Shown here one piece after another: positions 25,877-33,995 of a DNA stretch of 64,000 nucleotides. Position numbers and translations under genes: made by a program. The notes under the pieces were generated by a model that did not search any database, was not told where the DNA came from, and saw only the letters and a program-made list of their open reading frames with translations. Origin of the DNA: Tolypothrix bouteillei VB521301 (GTDB lineage: Bacteria > Cyanobacteriota > Cyanobacteriia > Cyanobacteriales > Nostocaceae); assembly GCF_000760695.4 (NCBI RefSeq), contig NZ_JHEG04000001.1, positions 3,940,452 to 4,004,451 of the forward strand. The letters run 5' to 3'. The stretch's first letter is position 1, and every line of letters begins with the position of its first letter.

Positions 25877-27289
25877 ATGATTTTGTCCAACATTCTGCCT
25901 CCTTTTAGCGGGGGAATCGCCGCTCTCATGGCTCCGATACCATTCCTGGCGACTGTGGTTGCTGAGGATTCACCCATTATTCTGTCTGGCGTCTTGCTGA
26001 CGCTAGTGGTGATTTATCTGGCCAGCAAGTTCGGCGCAGAAGTCGCTAGGCGCTTGGATTTTCCACCCGTCCTGGGGGAACTGGTCGCCGGTGTGATTGT
26101 CGGCGTTTCGGCGTTGCACCTGGTGATGTTTCCCGAAGGGGGGCTGTCTGCCTCTGACTCGGTGATTATGACGGTGTTGCAAGGATTGAATCAATTGACA
26201 CCGGATGCGCTGACCCGAATCTTTGAGTCGCAAAGTGAAGTGATTTCGGTTCTAGCTGAAATCGGCGTGATTATTCTGCTGTTTGAAATTGGACTGGAAT
26301 CCGATCTGCGGCAACTGAAGGAAGTGGGAATTCAAGCCACGGTTGTCGCCTGTGTCGGAGTCGCAGCACCTTTTGCGGCGGGCACGGCAGGGTTAATGAT
26401 GCTCTTTCATGTAGCAGCAATTCCAGCGATTTTTGCGGGGGCCGCGTTAACGGCAACAAGTATCGGCATTACTTCTAAAGTGTTGTCAGAGTTAGGTCAA
26501 CTCAAATCCAAAGAAGGGCAAATCATTGTTGGTGCGGCGGTGATTGATGATATCCTCGGCATTATTGTCCTGGCTGTAGTCGCCAGCTTAGCCAAAACCG
26601 GTGAGATTGATGTCGCCAATGTCATTTACTTGATTGTCGGCGCTACGGCATTCTTGATGGGATCGATTTTATTGGGGGGTGTCTTTAACAAAAGTTTTGT
26701 GGCGATCGTAGATCGGCTCAAAACTCGTGGAAATATTGTTATTCCGGCATTCATCTTCGCTTTCTTTATGGCATTTTTAGGTAACGCCATTCATCTCGAA
26801 GCGATTTTGGGTGCCTTTGCAGCGGGTTTGGTGCTCGATGAAACCGATGCCCGGAACGAGTTAGATGCATTAATCAAACCAATCGCCGATTTACTGGTAC
26901 CCATCTTTTTTGTGACAGTGGGAGCGCGTGCCGACCTCGGTGTTTTGAACCCGACGGTACCGGAGAATCGAGCGGGTCTCTTGATTGCAACGTTTTTGAT
27001 CGTAGTGGCGATTATCGGCAAGCTGATTGCTGGTTGGGCAGTGTTTGGACAACCCGGCATCAATCGAGTGGCGATCGGGGTTGGGATGATCCCTCGAGGT
27101 GAGGTGGGTCTAGTGTTTGCTGGCATCGGCTCAGCTAGCGGCATTTTGGATAAGCCGCTGGAGGTGTCGATTATTATCATGGTAATTTTGACAACTTTCC
27201 TGGCTCCACCTTTTTTACGGGTTGCCTTTGGTTTATCCACGAATCCCATCCCAGAATCTACCACGGCTGTAGAAACAGCAAGTGAGTAA
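25877..27289 (+). CDS. CPA2 cation/proton antiporter (NhaS3-like)
   Basis: 470 residues, about twelve membrane segments. The central VGAAVIDDILGIIVLAVV carries the Asp-Asp pair typical of electrogenic-type CPA2 ion sites; PPVLGELVAGVIVGVSALHL and IALLFEIGLE-like VIILLFEIGLESDLRQLKEV are standard CPA2 segments, and GVGMIPRGEVGLVFAGIGSA has the conserved Arg. The length and lack of a C-terminal TrkA-N domain fit NhaS3-type Na+/H+ antiporters of cyanobacteria. Placed after sbtAB, it probably exports the Na+ brought in with HCO3-. K+ rather than Na+ cannot be excluded. Confidence 0.9.
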   Translation: MILSNILPPFSGGIAALMAPIPFLATVVAEDSPIILSGVLLTLVVIYLASKFGAEVARRLDFPPVLGELVAGVIVGVSALHLVMFPEGGLSASDSVIMTVLQGLNQLTPDALTRIFESQSEVISVLAEIGVIILLFEIGLESDLRQLKEVGIQATVVACVGVAAPFAAGTAGLMMLFHVAAIPAIFAGAALTATSIGITSKVLSELGQLKSKEGQIIVGAAVIDDILGIIVLAVVASLAKTGEIDVANVIYLIVGATAFLMGSILLGGVFNKSFVAIVDRLKTRGNIVIPAFIFAFFMAFLGNAIHLEAILGAFAAGLVLDETDARNELDALIKPIADLLVPIFFVTVGARADLGVLNPTVPENRAGLLIATFLIVVAIIGKLIAGWAVFGQPGINRVAIGVGMIPRGEVGLVFAGIGSASGILDKPLEVSIIIMVILTTFLAPPFLRVAFGLSTNPIPESTTAVETASE

Positions 27290-27323
27290 CGGTTTTACGA
27301 GATTGCGGCTGTTTACAGCATTG

Positions 27324-27389
27324 AAAGCAGAAAGCCCACGAGTATGTGGGTTTCTGAGTCACCCACATACGTCCTTTAGGCGTGGGACG
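27324..27389. repeat. AAAGCAGAAAGCCCAC...GTGGGACG element (copy 1)
   Basis: The segment AAAGCAGAAAGCCCAC is followed by paired stems (CATGTGGG-type) and ends CGTGGGACG. The same boundaries recur at 39247-39318. The layout resembles the structured right end of IS200/IS605-type elements (the omega-RNA end of tnpB elements). No tnpB is present here. Confidence 0.5.
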
Positions 27390-27572
27390 CGAATAATGCG
27401 GGAGGCACAGCCACAGCGCATTTTCGCTCATGAATGCGCTGCACCTAAAGGTGCAGTGACACAATGTTTTCTAATCAATTCCTCCATATATTCGCTAGCA
27501 CTAATTTTAGTTATTGCAGTTAGTTCTAATACTGAATACCGCATGCCTTTTATTTTGAAGTTAGCAGATTTG

Positions 27573-27740
27573 CTACGCGTGGCAATCACAACCTGTATGA
27601 CCGCAGCACTCGCCATTGGTATGACCATTTGCACACGCTTCTCCACAGTAAGCTTTACCGTCTTTCATTAGAGCATCACTTAGAGAAACGACACAAAGGC
27701 AGGATTTGCAGGCACATTTCATCTGAGAAACAGTTGTCAT
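27573..27740 (-). CDS. smtA: SmtA/BmtA-type metallothionein
   Basis: 55 residues. Cys at 9, 11, 14, 16, 32, 36, 45, 46, 51 and 53, and His at 40 and 48. The blocks KCACKSCLC, YCGEACANGHTNGE and CCGHTGCDCH match bacterial metallothionein SmtA, which binds four Zn2+ with a GATA-finger-like fold and buffers Zn and Cd. Compared with the usual nine Cys, there is one extra (the CC pair). AGGAAAGG lies eight bases before the ATG. No smtB repressor gene or clear SmtB operator is adjacent. It sits between the convergent antiporter and mrp genes. Confidence 0.92.
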   Translation of the reverse strand: MTTVSQMKCACKSCLCVVSLSDALMKDGKAYCGEACANGHTNGECCGHTGCDCHA

Positions 27741-27961
27741 AAGTTGCACCTTTCCTAGTATAAATTTATGATTTTAGAATAATAAAATAGTTAGAAAGCT
27801 ATTAGGGTAATAATTTAATATTTTTTACTTAGGGAATTCCAAATAAAAAATATTCCAAAATTTCTTGTAGTGCGGGCATCCTACTCGTCATGAATATAAG
27901 GATGCTCACCCCACAAGAATGAGATTGATTGAAACTATGTAAATTAAAAGTGCAACATTAA

Positions 27962-28624
27962 CTATAGCAATCCTCGATAACGAATAAAAACTAAGATTGC
28001 TGCCCACGATCCTAATGCGACTTTGATTGCAACCAAAATATTGAGTATAGGAATAATTCCTCCACTGATGAGTGCGCCTAATTCTCCATGCGGTAACTCT
28101 ATTCCAGCTAGCGTTATAACCGATAGTACGATGAATACGAGAACAGATACTTTTTCCCATGTGGCTGCATGCCAGCGCTCATAAATATTTTGCATCCTTT
28201 CCGGTGATGAGGTAATGGCAATTAGACCGATCGCAGTTCCCCCTGCTACTCCCGCTGCAAAACCACCGCCCGGACTGAGATGCCCTCGAATTGCTAGTTC
28301 GATACTAACTAATGATGCAATGGTCGCTCCCAGACGTGCAAGGATAATAGATGGTTTGTCTGTAAACTGATAGATGGTGCAGGACGGTCTTTCATTCGCA
28401 AGCAGAAAGTAGACTCCCATAATTGAAATCGTGAATACCACGACCTCGAAGATAGTGTCATACAACCGATTTCTCAGAATAATACCCGAAACGACATTCG
28501 GTATCCCACAATCGCGTAACACTGCTTCGACAATAGAAAAATCTGGTAAGTTTGGTGCAGGATTGGGCATAACAAGGAATTTAATGAATAGTGCTATGCC
28601 TGCAGCTATGTATGCCCATTTCAT
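27962..28624 (-). CDS. mrpB: Mrp Na+/H+ antiporter subunit B
   Basis: 220 residues, about six membrane segments. The MnhB signature RGHLSPGGGFAAGVAGGTA is at about 113-131. The N-terminal 90 residues add helices FEVVVFTISIMGVYFLL that in other bacteria are the end of MrpA or the start of MrpB. It is the last gene of the operon and overlaps the previous stop by four bases. The Mrp complex is a complex-I-like cation/proton antiporter of the plasma membrane. Confidence 0.9.
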   Translation of the reverse strand: MKWAYIAAGIALFIKFLVMPNPAPNLPDFSIVEAVLRDCGIPNVVSGIILRNRLYDTIFEVVVFTISIMGVYFLLANERPSCTIYQFTDKPSIILARLGATIASLVSIELAIRGHLSPGGGFAAGVAGGTAIGLIAITSSPERMQNIYERWHAATWEKVSVLVFIVLSVITLAGIELPHGELGALISGGIIPILNILVAIKVALGSWAAILVFIRYRGLL

Positions 28625-29241
28625 ATCTGCTTCTCTCCTGAATCTAGTGCATTTACATAAGTCAGAGTAGTTCCAGGTAACATGAGTTCGGCTTGTACGA
28701 TTTCATAAATGCGTCTAACTCTAGTAGTAGCCCGATAGGATGGCTTTTCGCTCTGTTGCGATAGGCTCGGTACAGCTTGCGCCATGGGCAATAGCAATTG
28801 TCGAAAACAGGTCATATGAACCTCTTTGTCCATCAGTGCTTGATGCAATTGCTCTGTATTGTAATAAGTTACTAGTTCCAGACGCATATGCCGTTTCTCA
28901 AAAATTGTGCGTAACTCGTTCGTCAGTTGCCCAAAATGATTATTGGCTCGATCGTTTAGCAAATCTTTATCTGCTTCCATCGACTCACTTTCGAGCACTC
29001 CAAGACGCATAACTAACGATGAACGGACTGCAACCGCATACAGTGTAATTGCGAGCATCGTACCTACCAATGCTTCGGTCAATGCAACATCTGCTGCCCC
29101 CAGAACTGCATAAATCATTGCCGCGACTGCTCCCAATATCCCACGGGTAACTAGGGCATGGTATGGATTCACTTGAAATATAACCATTGACGCAGTTAAG
29201 GGCAGCAGGGCAACCATAACATAAATATAGATATCATTCAT
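28621..29241 (-). CDS. mrpA: Short MrpA-type subunit (MBH/DUF4040 domain)
   Basis: 206 residues from the ATG at 29241, chosen because AAGGGG lies seven bases upstream; an ATG 15 bases earlier is less likely. The N-terminus has three membrane segments with VLGAADVALTEALVGTMLAI, the DUF4040 signature normally near the C-terminus of MrpA. Residues about 90-206 are soluble and unassigned (EKRHMRLELVTYYNTEQLHQ). A full MrpA has about 800 residues with an antiporter module, which is missing here. The short form and gene order C-D-E-F-G-A-B agree with what is known for Anabaena-type mrp operons. Confidence 0.85.
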   Translation of the reverse strand: MNDIYIYVMVALLPLTASMVIFQVNPYHALVTRGILGAVAAMIYAVLGAADVALTEALVGTMLAITLYAVAVRSSLVMRLGVLESESMEADKDLLNDRANNHFGQLTNELRTIFEKRHMRLELVTYYNTEQLHQALMDKEVHMTCFRQLLLPMAQAVPSLSQQSEKPSYRATTRVRRIYEIVQAELMLPGTTLTYVNALDSGEKQI

Positions 29242-29512
29242 GATTAACCCCTTCACCAGAACAGTAAGCTAACACATAGCCCAATACTGTATTCCAGATT
29301 GCCAAGGTGATGATGGCAAGGATAAGTAAAGGCCATTTACTGGGTATTTTCAAGAGCAGCCCAAACACAATACTCATCGAGCCAAGGGTATCTGCTACTG
29401 AAAGACTGTGGAGCTTAAACAATAGCGATCGCTTGCTGAGTAAGTGGGAGGTTCCCCAAAACGAGAAGACGATCCCTACTACAATGCACGTATAACTTAA
29501 TATGTCAATCAT
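29234..29512 (-). CDS. mrpG: Mrp antiporter subunit G
   Basis: 92 residues, three membrane segments. DILSYTCIVVGIVFSFWGTS, FKLHSLSVADTLGSMSIVFG and the Leu/Ile-rich third helix LLILAIITLAIWNTVLGYVL are the PhaG/MnhG pattern. Overlaps the next gene by eight bases. Confidence 0.9.
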   Translation of the reverse strand: MIDILSYTCIVVGIVFSFWGTSHLLSKRSLLFKLHSLSVADTLGSMSIVFGLLLKIPSKWPLLILAIITLAIWNTVLGYVLAYCSGEGVNHE

Positions 29513-29515
29513 ATG

Positions 29516-29782
29516 TTAATAATCCGATACATCATTCATACGTTTGAGTAAATGAGCTAGCAGCATCAAAGCCGCATTACCCACACTCAGGATAATGACC
29601 CCAACAACACCCACCATCCAGTCATCGCGCATGACAGATACGACCAGAATTAGGATTGATGTTTTTGAAGCGATGCTTGAAAATGCCAACATCTTCTGCC
29701 AGATATCATCATCCTTACACACCTCGTAGATAGGTATCAGCAGAGCCAGAAGCATTGCGATCGCTATCAGGTTTAGATTCAT
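29516..29782 (-). CDS. mrpF: Mrp antiporter subunit F
   Basis: 88 residues, three membrane segments: LIAIAMLLALLIPIYEVCKD, SILILVVSVMRDD and GVVGVIILSVGNAALMLLAH. The MnhF/PhaF family normally has D-x-hydrophobic-A after the second helix, here varied. It overlaps mrpE by four bases (ATGA type) and is followed by mrpG after three bases. Confidence 0.87.
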   Translation of the reverse strand: MNLNLIAIAMLLALLIPIYEVCKDDDIWQKMLAFSSIASKTSILILVVSVMRDDWMVGVVGVIILSVGNAALMLLAHLLKRMNDVSDY

Positions 29783-30168
29783 GACTTTCTTCTCCGTCGA
29801 ACCTGGTGGACTTCATACCAGCCATCTTCGTGATATTTCAAGACAACAGTTTTTGGGGTAAAGGTAATTAAGAATATGTCTAGGAATATCAGACCGGGCG
29901 TGCGTCCTGATTTGACTCGTTCCATCGTTATCTCTTCGTACTTGTGCGGACGAAAGATAATTTCAAATGCCTCAATATAGGCTTGCGGAATTGCCACTAA
30001 AATCTCACCCAGCACGCGCAACCAATCTTTTAATGCTTCTGGGGTTGCGTGACGACCGGGCAATAGAAATGCTATCGTCAGACCAATGATGATGTTTGCC
30101 AAACTGAAATCGGCAGTCAGCAAAAACCATATAGCCAATCGTAATATAAGATTTAAATGCCCAACCAT
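29779..30168 (-). CDS. mrpE: Mrp antiporter subunit E
   Basis: 129 residues from the internal ATG (MVGHLN). Two N-terminal membrane segments, then the conserved IPQAYIEAFEIIFRPHKYEE and a soluble tail with LDIFLITFTPKTVVLKYHED. This is the PF01899 pattern. The start lies 16 bases inside mrpD. The basic end VRRRRKS follows the positive-inside rule. Confidence 0.88.
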   Translation of the reverse strand: MVGHLNLILRLAIWFLLTADFSLANIIIGLTIAFLLPGRHATPEALKDWLRVLGEILVAIPQAYIEAFEIIFRPHKYEEITMERVKSGRTPGLIFLDIFLITFTPKTVVLKYHEDGWYEVHQVRRRRKS

Positions 30169-31592
30169 GCAAACCCCTTCCAAAACAGCAGGATTAAAAT
30201 TAGACTCATAACACCGATGAGATGCTCGAATTCTTCAAGGACACGCGGAAGTTTGAGTTGCGAGCGCTTAAAAATTGCAAAATAAGCCAACCAGCCAATG
30301 CCGATAGTTGCCAGAGGTTTGATAATATTAGGAACAGTATACGCCTCGTAATACACAATATTAGCTAGAACTAATCCCCCAATTAATAGGATGACGGCTG
30401 CCCAAAAACCGGGTTTTACCTTTGCTTCTCCCCCACGAGGTAAAAAAATGAATTTCGCAAACGATATTGCCGTTCCAAGGGCTGCAAGATTCATAGCAAT
30501 AACTTGCCAAGGAAGTAGATTCTTTGTTGTCAGCACTTTCGCCCCAAAACCAGACAATAAGGGAAAGCCAGAAATCGAGAAGCTCGCTATAACTAGGGCA
30601 ATCCAAATTGGGGTAGCGATGGGTTGTTGTTGCAGTTCCTTCAAGTTTCGGCTTGGTAAAGTCCCCGCAATCAAAAAGAGTGCTGATTTCACGAGTCCGT
30701 GGGTAAGTGCGTAGAATCCACCTACAACCGGGGCAGCAAGGATAAAGCCTAGCTGTGAAATTGTATGAAATGCCAGCATCCGCTTGGTATCCTTTTCAAA
30801 GACTGCATAAAACACTCCTAAAAGTGCGGTACTTACGCCAAAGATTCTTACTATCGGGTCAACCTCTTCCACCATTAATGCACAGCGCACTAACGGGTAA
30901 ACGCCAGCTTTGACCACAATTCCCGACATCATTGCTGACACTGGCGTTTCCGATTCCGAGTGAGTCAACGGCAACCACAATCCCGATACAAAAATTCCCC
31001 CTTTGGTCAAAAAGCCCAGAAAAATTAGGGCAAGTGCTTCTGGAGGGGCGTGGCGCAAACCTCCAAAACTAAACGAATGGTGCGCCTGATACACTAGCAC
31101 CGCACCAATCAAATAAAAAAGCATTGCCACATTACTGACAAAGAGATAGCGCAAGCCAACCCAAATGGATCGGTTAGTGCGAGGATAGGCAATTAACAGA
31201 AACGCTGCAATACCGCTTACCTCTAATGCCACGTAGAGACTGATTAAGTCGGAACAGGCAAATGCAGCATTGATACTGCCATGCAAAATGATGGTTTGTG
31301 CGTAAAAAAAAGCTGTCCTATTGCTATGCCAACAGTAGAGGATGACGGCAGCTGTTACCAGTGCATTGGTCAAGATAAAGTAGCCGCTCAATTGGTCTAC
31401 TGTTAAGATAACACCGAAATTATCCAGTAACTTTAGTGTTAGTGGCGAGCGCTGAACAAATAGCTGCAACGCATATCCTGCTGAAGCCAAAGCCACGAAC
31501 ACTGCCAGGTATCGGTCAAGTTTTGGGAGCAGATAAATGATAAACCCAAAAAAAAATGGTAGTGCAATCCATGCGATCGTAATAGTACTCAT
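30153..31592 (-). CDS. mrpD: Mrp antiporter subunit D (complex-I-like transporter)
   Basis: 479 residues, about fourteen membrane segments, the proton-translocating subunit related to NuoL/M/N. Conserved blocks are LISLYVALEVSGIAAFLLIA (with the key Glu), LIFLGFLTKGGIFVSGLWLP (with the key Lys in TM7), and KRMLAFHTISQLGFILAAPV plus GLVKSALFLIAGT. It is the only large antiporter-like subunit in this operon since MrpA is short. It begins within the last codons of mrpC (four-base overlap). Confidence 0.92.
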   Translation of the reverse strand: MSTITIAWIALPFFFGFIIYLLPKLDRYLAVFVALASAGYALQLFVQRSPLTLKLLDNFGVILTVDQLSGYFILTNALVTAAVILYCWHSNRTAFFYAQTIILHGSINAAFACSDLISLYVALEVSGIAAFLLIAYPRTNRSIWVGLRYLFVSNVAMLFYLIGAVLVYQAHHSFSFGGLRHAPPEALALIFLGFLTKGGIFVSGLWLPLTHSESETPVSAMMSGIVVKAGVYPLVRCALMVEEVDPIVRIFGVSTALLGVFYAVFEKDTKRMLAFHTISQLGFILAAPVVGGFYALTHGLVKSALFLIAGTLPSRNLKELQQQPIATPIWIALVIASFSISGFPLLSGFGAKVLTTKNLLPWQVIAMNLAALGTAISFAKFIFLPRGGEAKVKPGFWAAVILLIGGLVLANIVYYEAYTVPNIIKPLATIGIGWLAYFAIFKRSQLKLPRVLEEFEHLIGVMSLILILLFWKGFAWLGI

Positions 31593-31927
31593 GGCGTATT
31601 GTTCTTCTCGATTTCGTTGCTTTCCAAGGTCGGATTATCCCGTGCCAGTTTCATAACACCAACTAGCATTAAGGCTTGAATCGAAAATCCGATTACAATT
31701 GCCGTTAATATGACTGCCTGGGGAACCGGATCGGCATATGCACCGTTGTTTTTGACGTTGGAAACAATTGGTGTGAGGAATCCATTTCTCGATGCAATCA
31801 GCACGTAATAGGCGACGACGCCCGTGCTCATCACGTCCATCGAGACGATCTTCATAACAAGGTTCTTTTTTAGGATGATGCCAAAAAATCCGCAGAGTAT
31901 TGTTGCGAAAATGCATACCTCTAACAC
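31589..31927 (-). CDS. mrpC: Mrp antiporter subunit C (NuoK-like)
   Basis: 112 residues, three membrane segments: FATILCGFFGIILKKNLVMK, VMSTGVVAYYVLIASRNGFL and the third PVPQAVILTAIVIGFSIQAL. DPVPQAxxLTAIVI is the MrpC/NuoK signature. First gene of the operon; its promoter would be in the following 450 bases. Confidence 0.92.
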   Translation of the reverse strand: MLEVCIFATILCGFFGIILKKNLVMKIVSMDVMSTGVVAYYVLIASRNGFLTPIVSNVKNNGAYADPVPQAVILTAIVIGFSIQALMLVGVMKLARDNPTLESNEIEKNNTP

Positions 31928-32125
31928 GGGAATAGGTTGTTGGGTAAGGGTTGGCTACTACTGATATGAAGTAAAAGTTAATCTTATAGAGTATTTTGAC
32001 TTATTTATACCTCTGTTTTTTGCAACCACCCATCTTTTTTTTCAGGGAAAACCATTGATTTAAACCTATGCTTGGGTTTTATTTAGTGTTATTTGTTTAT
32101 CCATTAAATTTCTTTGTTTCGTCTA

Positions 32126-32177
32126 TTGACATTAAACCGAACATTCGGTACAGTAATAAAATACCGAATGCTTGGTA
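32126..32177 (+). promoter_or_regulatory. Promoter with two operator palindromes
   Basis: TTGACA (32126-32131), 17 bases, TACAGT (32149-32154) form a sigma70-type promoter reading to the hydrolase. The 14-base palindrome ACCGAACATTCGGT (32136-32149) fills the spacer. A second, imperfect copy TACCGAATGCTTGGTA (32162-32177) lies just after it. Palindromes of this kind are typical TetR-family operators. No TetR gene is in the window. The rest of 31928-32382 holds nothing else of note. Confidence 0.65.
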
Positions 32178-32340
32178 CAAAAAAGATATCTAGCGCCTGA
32201 CCGGAAGCATTTGTTTCCAAGCAATGCGATCGCTTAGGACTGCCAAAATAAAAGTTAGCTAAATGCCTGATTGCTCATAACATCAAGCTTACTTAATACT
32301 TTAAGGGTGACTTTACGAAGACCGTTAACCCTTTTTCTTG

Positions 32341-32354
32341 ACCGAACGTTCTAT
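32341..32354 (+). promoter_or_regulatory. Third, half-conserved operator-like site
   Basis: ACCGAACGTTCTAT: the left arm and center match the two upstream sites, the right arm is degenerate. It lies 29 bases before the hydrolase start and just before the AAGGAG ribosome-binding site. Confidence 0.45.
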
Positions 32355-32382
32355 CTAGATTGATAAGGAGAATTCAACAACT

Positions 32383-33252
32383 ATGTGTGTATACCGAACA
32401 GTTCAGATTGATGGTCTCAATATTTCCTATCGCGAAGCGGGTTCGCCACAGTCTCCAACAATCCTTTTACTGCATGGCTTCCCAACTTCATCGCATATGT
32501 TTCGTAATTTGATGGATGCTTTAGCAGATCGATTCCATCTTGTTGCACCTGATTATCCAGGTTTTGGTAACAGTTCGATGCCAACAATAAATGAATTTGA
32601 ATACACCTTTGACAATTTAGCTTCTGTCATTGAGAAATTTATCGAAGCATTGGGATTGAACAAGTATAGCCTCTATTTAATGGATTATGGTGCTCCCATC
32701 GGGTACAGAATTGCACGCAAATATCCAGAGCGAGTCGAAGCGCTTGTTGTTCAAAATGGCAATGCTTACGAACAAGGGCTGCGCGAGTTTTGGGAACCTC
32801 TGAAGGCTTATTGGATAGACCCGACACCAGAAAATGCTGACAAGTTAAGACAATTACTAACTTTAGATGCAACCAAATGGCAATATACTCACGGAGTTCG
32901 CAATCCTGAATCTATTAGTCCTGATAATTGGAATCTTGACCAAGCGTTACTCGATCGACCTGGGAATAATGATATCCAACTAGCGCTGTTTTACAGTTAC
33001 GGTTCCAATCCACCGTTATATCCTCAATGGCAGGAATATTTTCGCAAGTATCAACCTCCAACATTAGTAGTCTGGGGTAAGAATGACTATATTTTTCCTA
33101 CCGATGGTGCTTACCCTTACTTACAGGATTTGAAAAACATTGAGTTCCATTTGGTGAATACAGGGCATTTTGCCCTAGAAGAAGACGGCGAAACTATTGC
33201 TTGGCTCATTACTAACTTCCTGGCGAAACAGTTGCAACGCTTGGCTGCTTGA
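32383..33252 (+). CDS. Alpha/beta hydrolase (epoxide hydrolase / dehalogenase type)
   Basis: 289 residues. The oxyanion-hole motif is [13 protein letters not shown] at 28-40. The nucleophile elbow LMDYGAPIG has an Asp at residue 101, as in epoxide hydrolases and haloalkane dehalogenases and unlike Ser hydrolases. The catalytic His is in [11 protein letters not shown] (262). The acid is probably in [17 protein letters not shown] lies twelve bases before the ATG. Three operator-like sites upstream indicate inducible expression, possibly by a xenobiotic or lipid epoxide. Physiological substrate unknown. Confidence 0.9.
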   Translation: MCVYRTVQIDGLNISYREAGSPQSPTILLLHGFPTSSHMFRNLMDALADRFHLVAPDYPGFGNSSMPTINEFEYTFDNLASVIEKFIEALGLNKYSLYLMDYGAPIGYRIARKYPERVEALVVQNGNAYEQGLREFWEPLKAYWIDPTPENADKLRQLLTLDATKWQYTHGVRNPESISPDNWNLDQALLDRPGNNDIQLALFYSYGSNPPLYPQWQEYFRKYQPPTLVVWGKNDYIFPTDGAYPYLQDLKNIEFHLVNTGHFALEEDGETIAWLITNFLAKQLQRLAA

Positions 33253-33330
33253 TTGTAGCGGCTTGCAAGAGATACTATGAAGTGGAAATTAAGTCTGCAT
33301 TGCATACAACCCTGATAGAGATACTCTTCA

Positions 33331-33353
33331 AATCCCCCTTCAAGAGGGGGATT
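33331..33353. repeat. AATCCCCCT-TC-AAGAGGGGGATT palindromic repeat
   Basis: Inverted repeat followed by TAGGGGGATCT, same family as 5931-5949 and 48771-48800. Could terminate the hydrolase transcript. Confidence 0.55.
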
Positions 33354-33442
33354 TAGGGGGATCTAGAAAATTAGAAGGCTAAACGAGTCGTTTGAAAACA
33401 CACCCACGTCAGTCTGATTTGTCTTTTGGAGATACTTACGAT

Positions 33443-33910
33443 TCAAAAATCATCCGCATAACAATCCTCTAATTTAGATGTGAGAGTTGCAGCCCACCCA
33501 ATAGCCGCACCATCAGATTTATAAAATGGTGCGGCGGGTAGATGTCCAACTGAAGCATCTAAACTAAACTGAAGTTCTGAGTACAGTTGCCATCGGTAGC
33601 TCACTCTCCATCCTACAAGATCGCCAAACTTAAGATAATCATCTTCTAGACTTTCCCAAATGCGGCTTTGTACGGCAAATCCAAAATGCCCTTTGCTGTA
33701 CTTAGTCCAAAGATCGTTGATAGTTTTTAGCTCCAAACACGGAAATTGAGCAAAATCTTCTTCTCTTATCCAACCTGCTGTAACGCGGTTGGTTATTGTT
33801 CGCATCACTTTTCCAGTTTCTTCGTCTGCGTCTTTCCATTGTCCAGTTTCTAAAAGATCGCGCAGTTGAGTATAGTCGATACTATATGTTGAAGAAAATT
33901 TTTCTGACAT
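33443..33910 (-). CDS. GUN4 domain protein
   Basis: 155 residues, a single GUN4 domain. The blocks YTQLRDLLETGQWKDADEET, PCLELKTINDLWTKYSKGHF and RIWESLEDDYLKFGDLVGWR are characteristic; the last is the porphyrin-binding greasy-palm region. The canonical Gun4 (about 230 residues, activator of Mg-chelatase in chlorophyll synthesis) has an extra N-terminal helical domain missing here. So this is likely one of the paralogues common in filamentous cyanobacteria, with tetrapyrrole binding probable and the target unknown. Confidence 0.9.
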   Translation of the reverse strand: MSEKFSSTYSIDYTQLRDLLETGQWKDADEETGKVMRTITNRVTAGWIREEDFAQFPCLELKTINDLWTKYSKGHFGFAVQSRIWESLEDDYLKFGDLVGWRVSYRWQLYSELQFSLDASVGHLPAAPFYKSDGAAIGWAATLTSKLEDCYADDF

Positions 33911-33939
33911 TTGTCAAAGGTAGAAGTGCTAAGAAAGCA

Positions 33940-33970
33940 AAAGCCTAGTTTTTTAGAAAAACTAGGCTTT
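33940..33970 (-). terminator. Terminator of the M50 protease gene
   Basis: AAAGCCTAGTTTTT and AAAAACTAGGCTTT form a perfect 14-bp stem with a three-base loop, 26 bases after the protease stop; read leftward it is followed by a T-rich run. Confidence 0.8.
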
Positions 33971-33995
33971 ACTGTCTAAATATTATCCAGATTGA

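Noticed and set aside
27282..27671. Plus-strand frame of 129 codons
   Set aside because: Spans an IS-like repeat and overlaps the metallothionein on the other strand; translation has no protein-like pattern.
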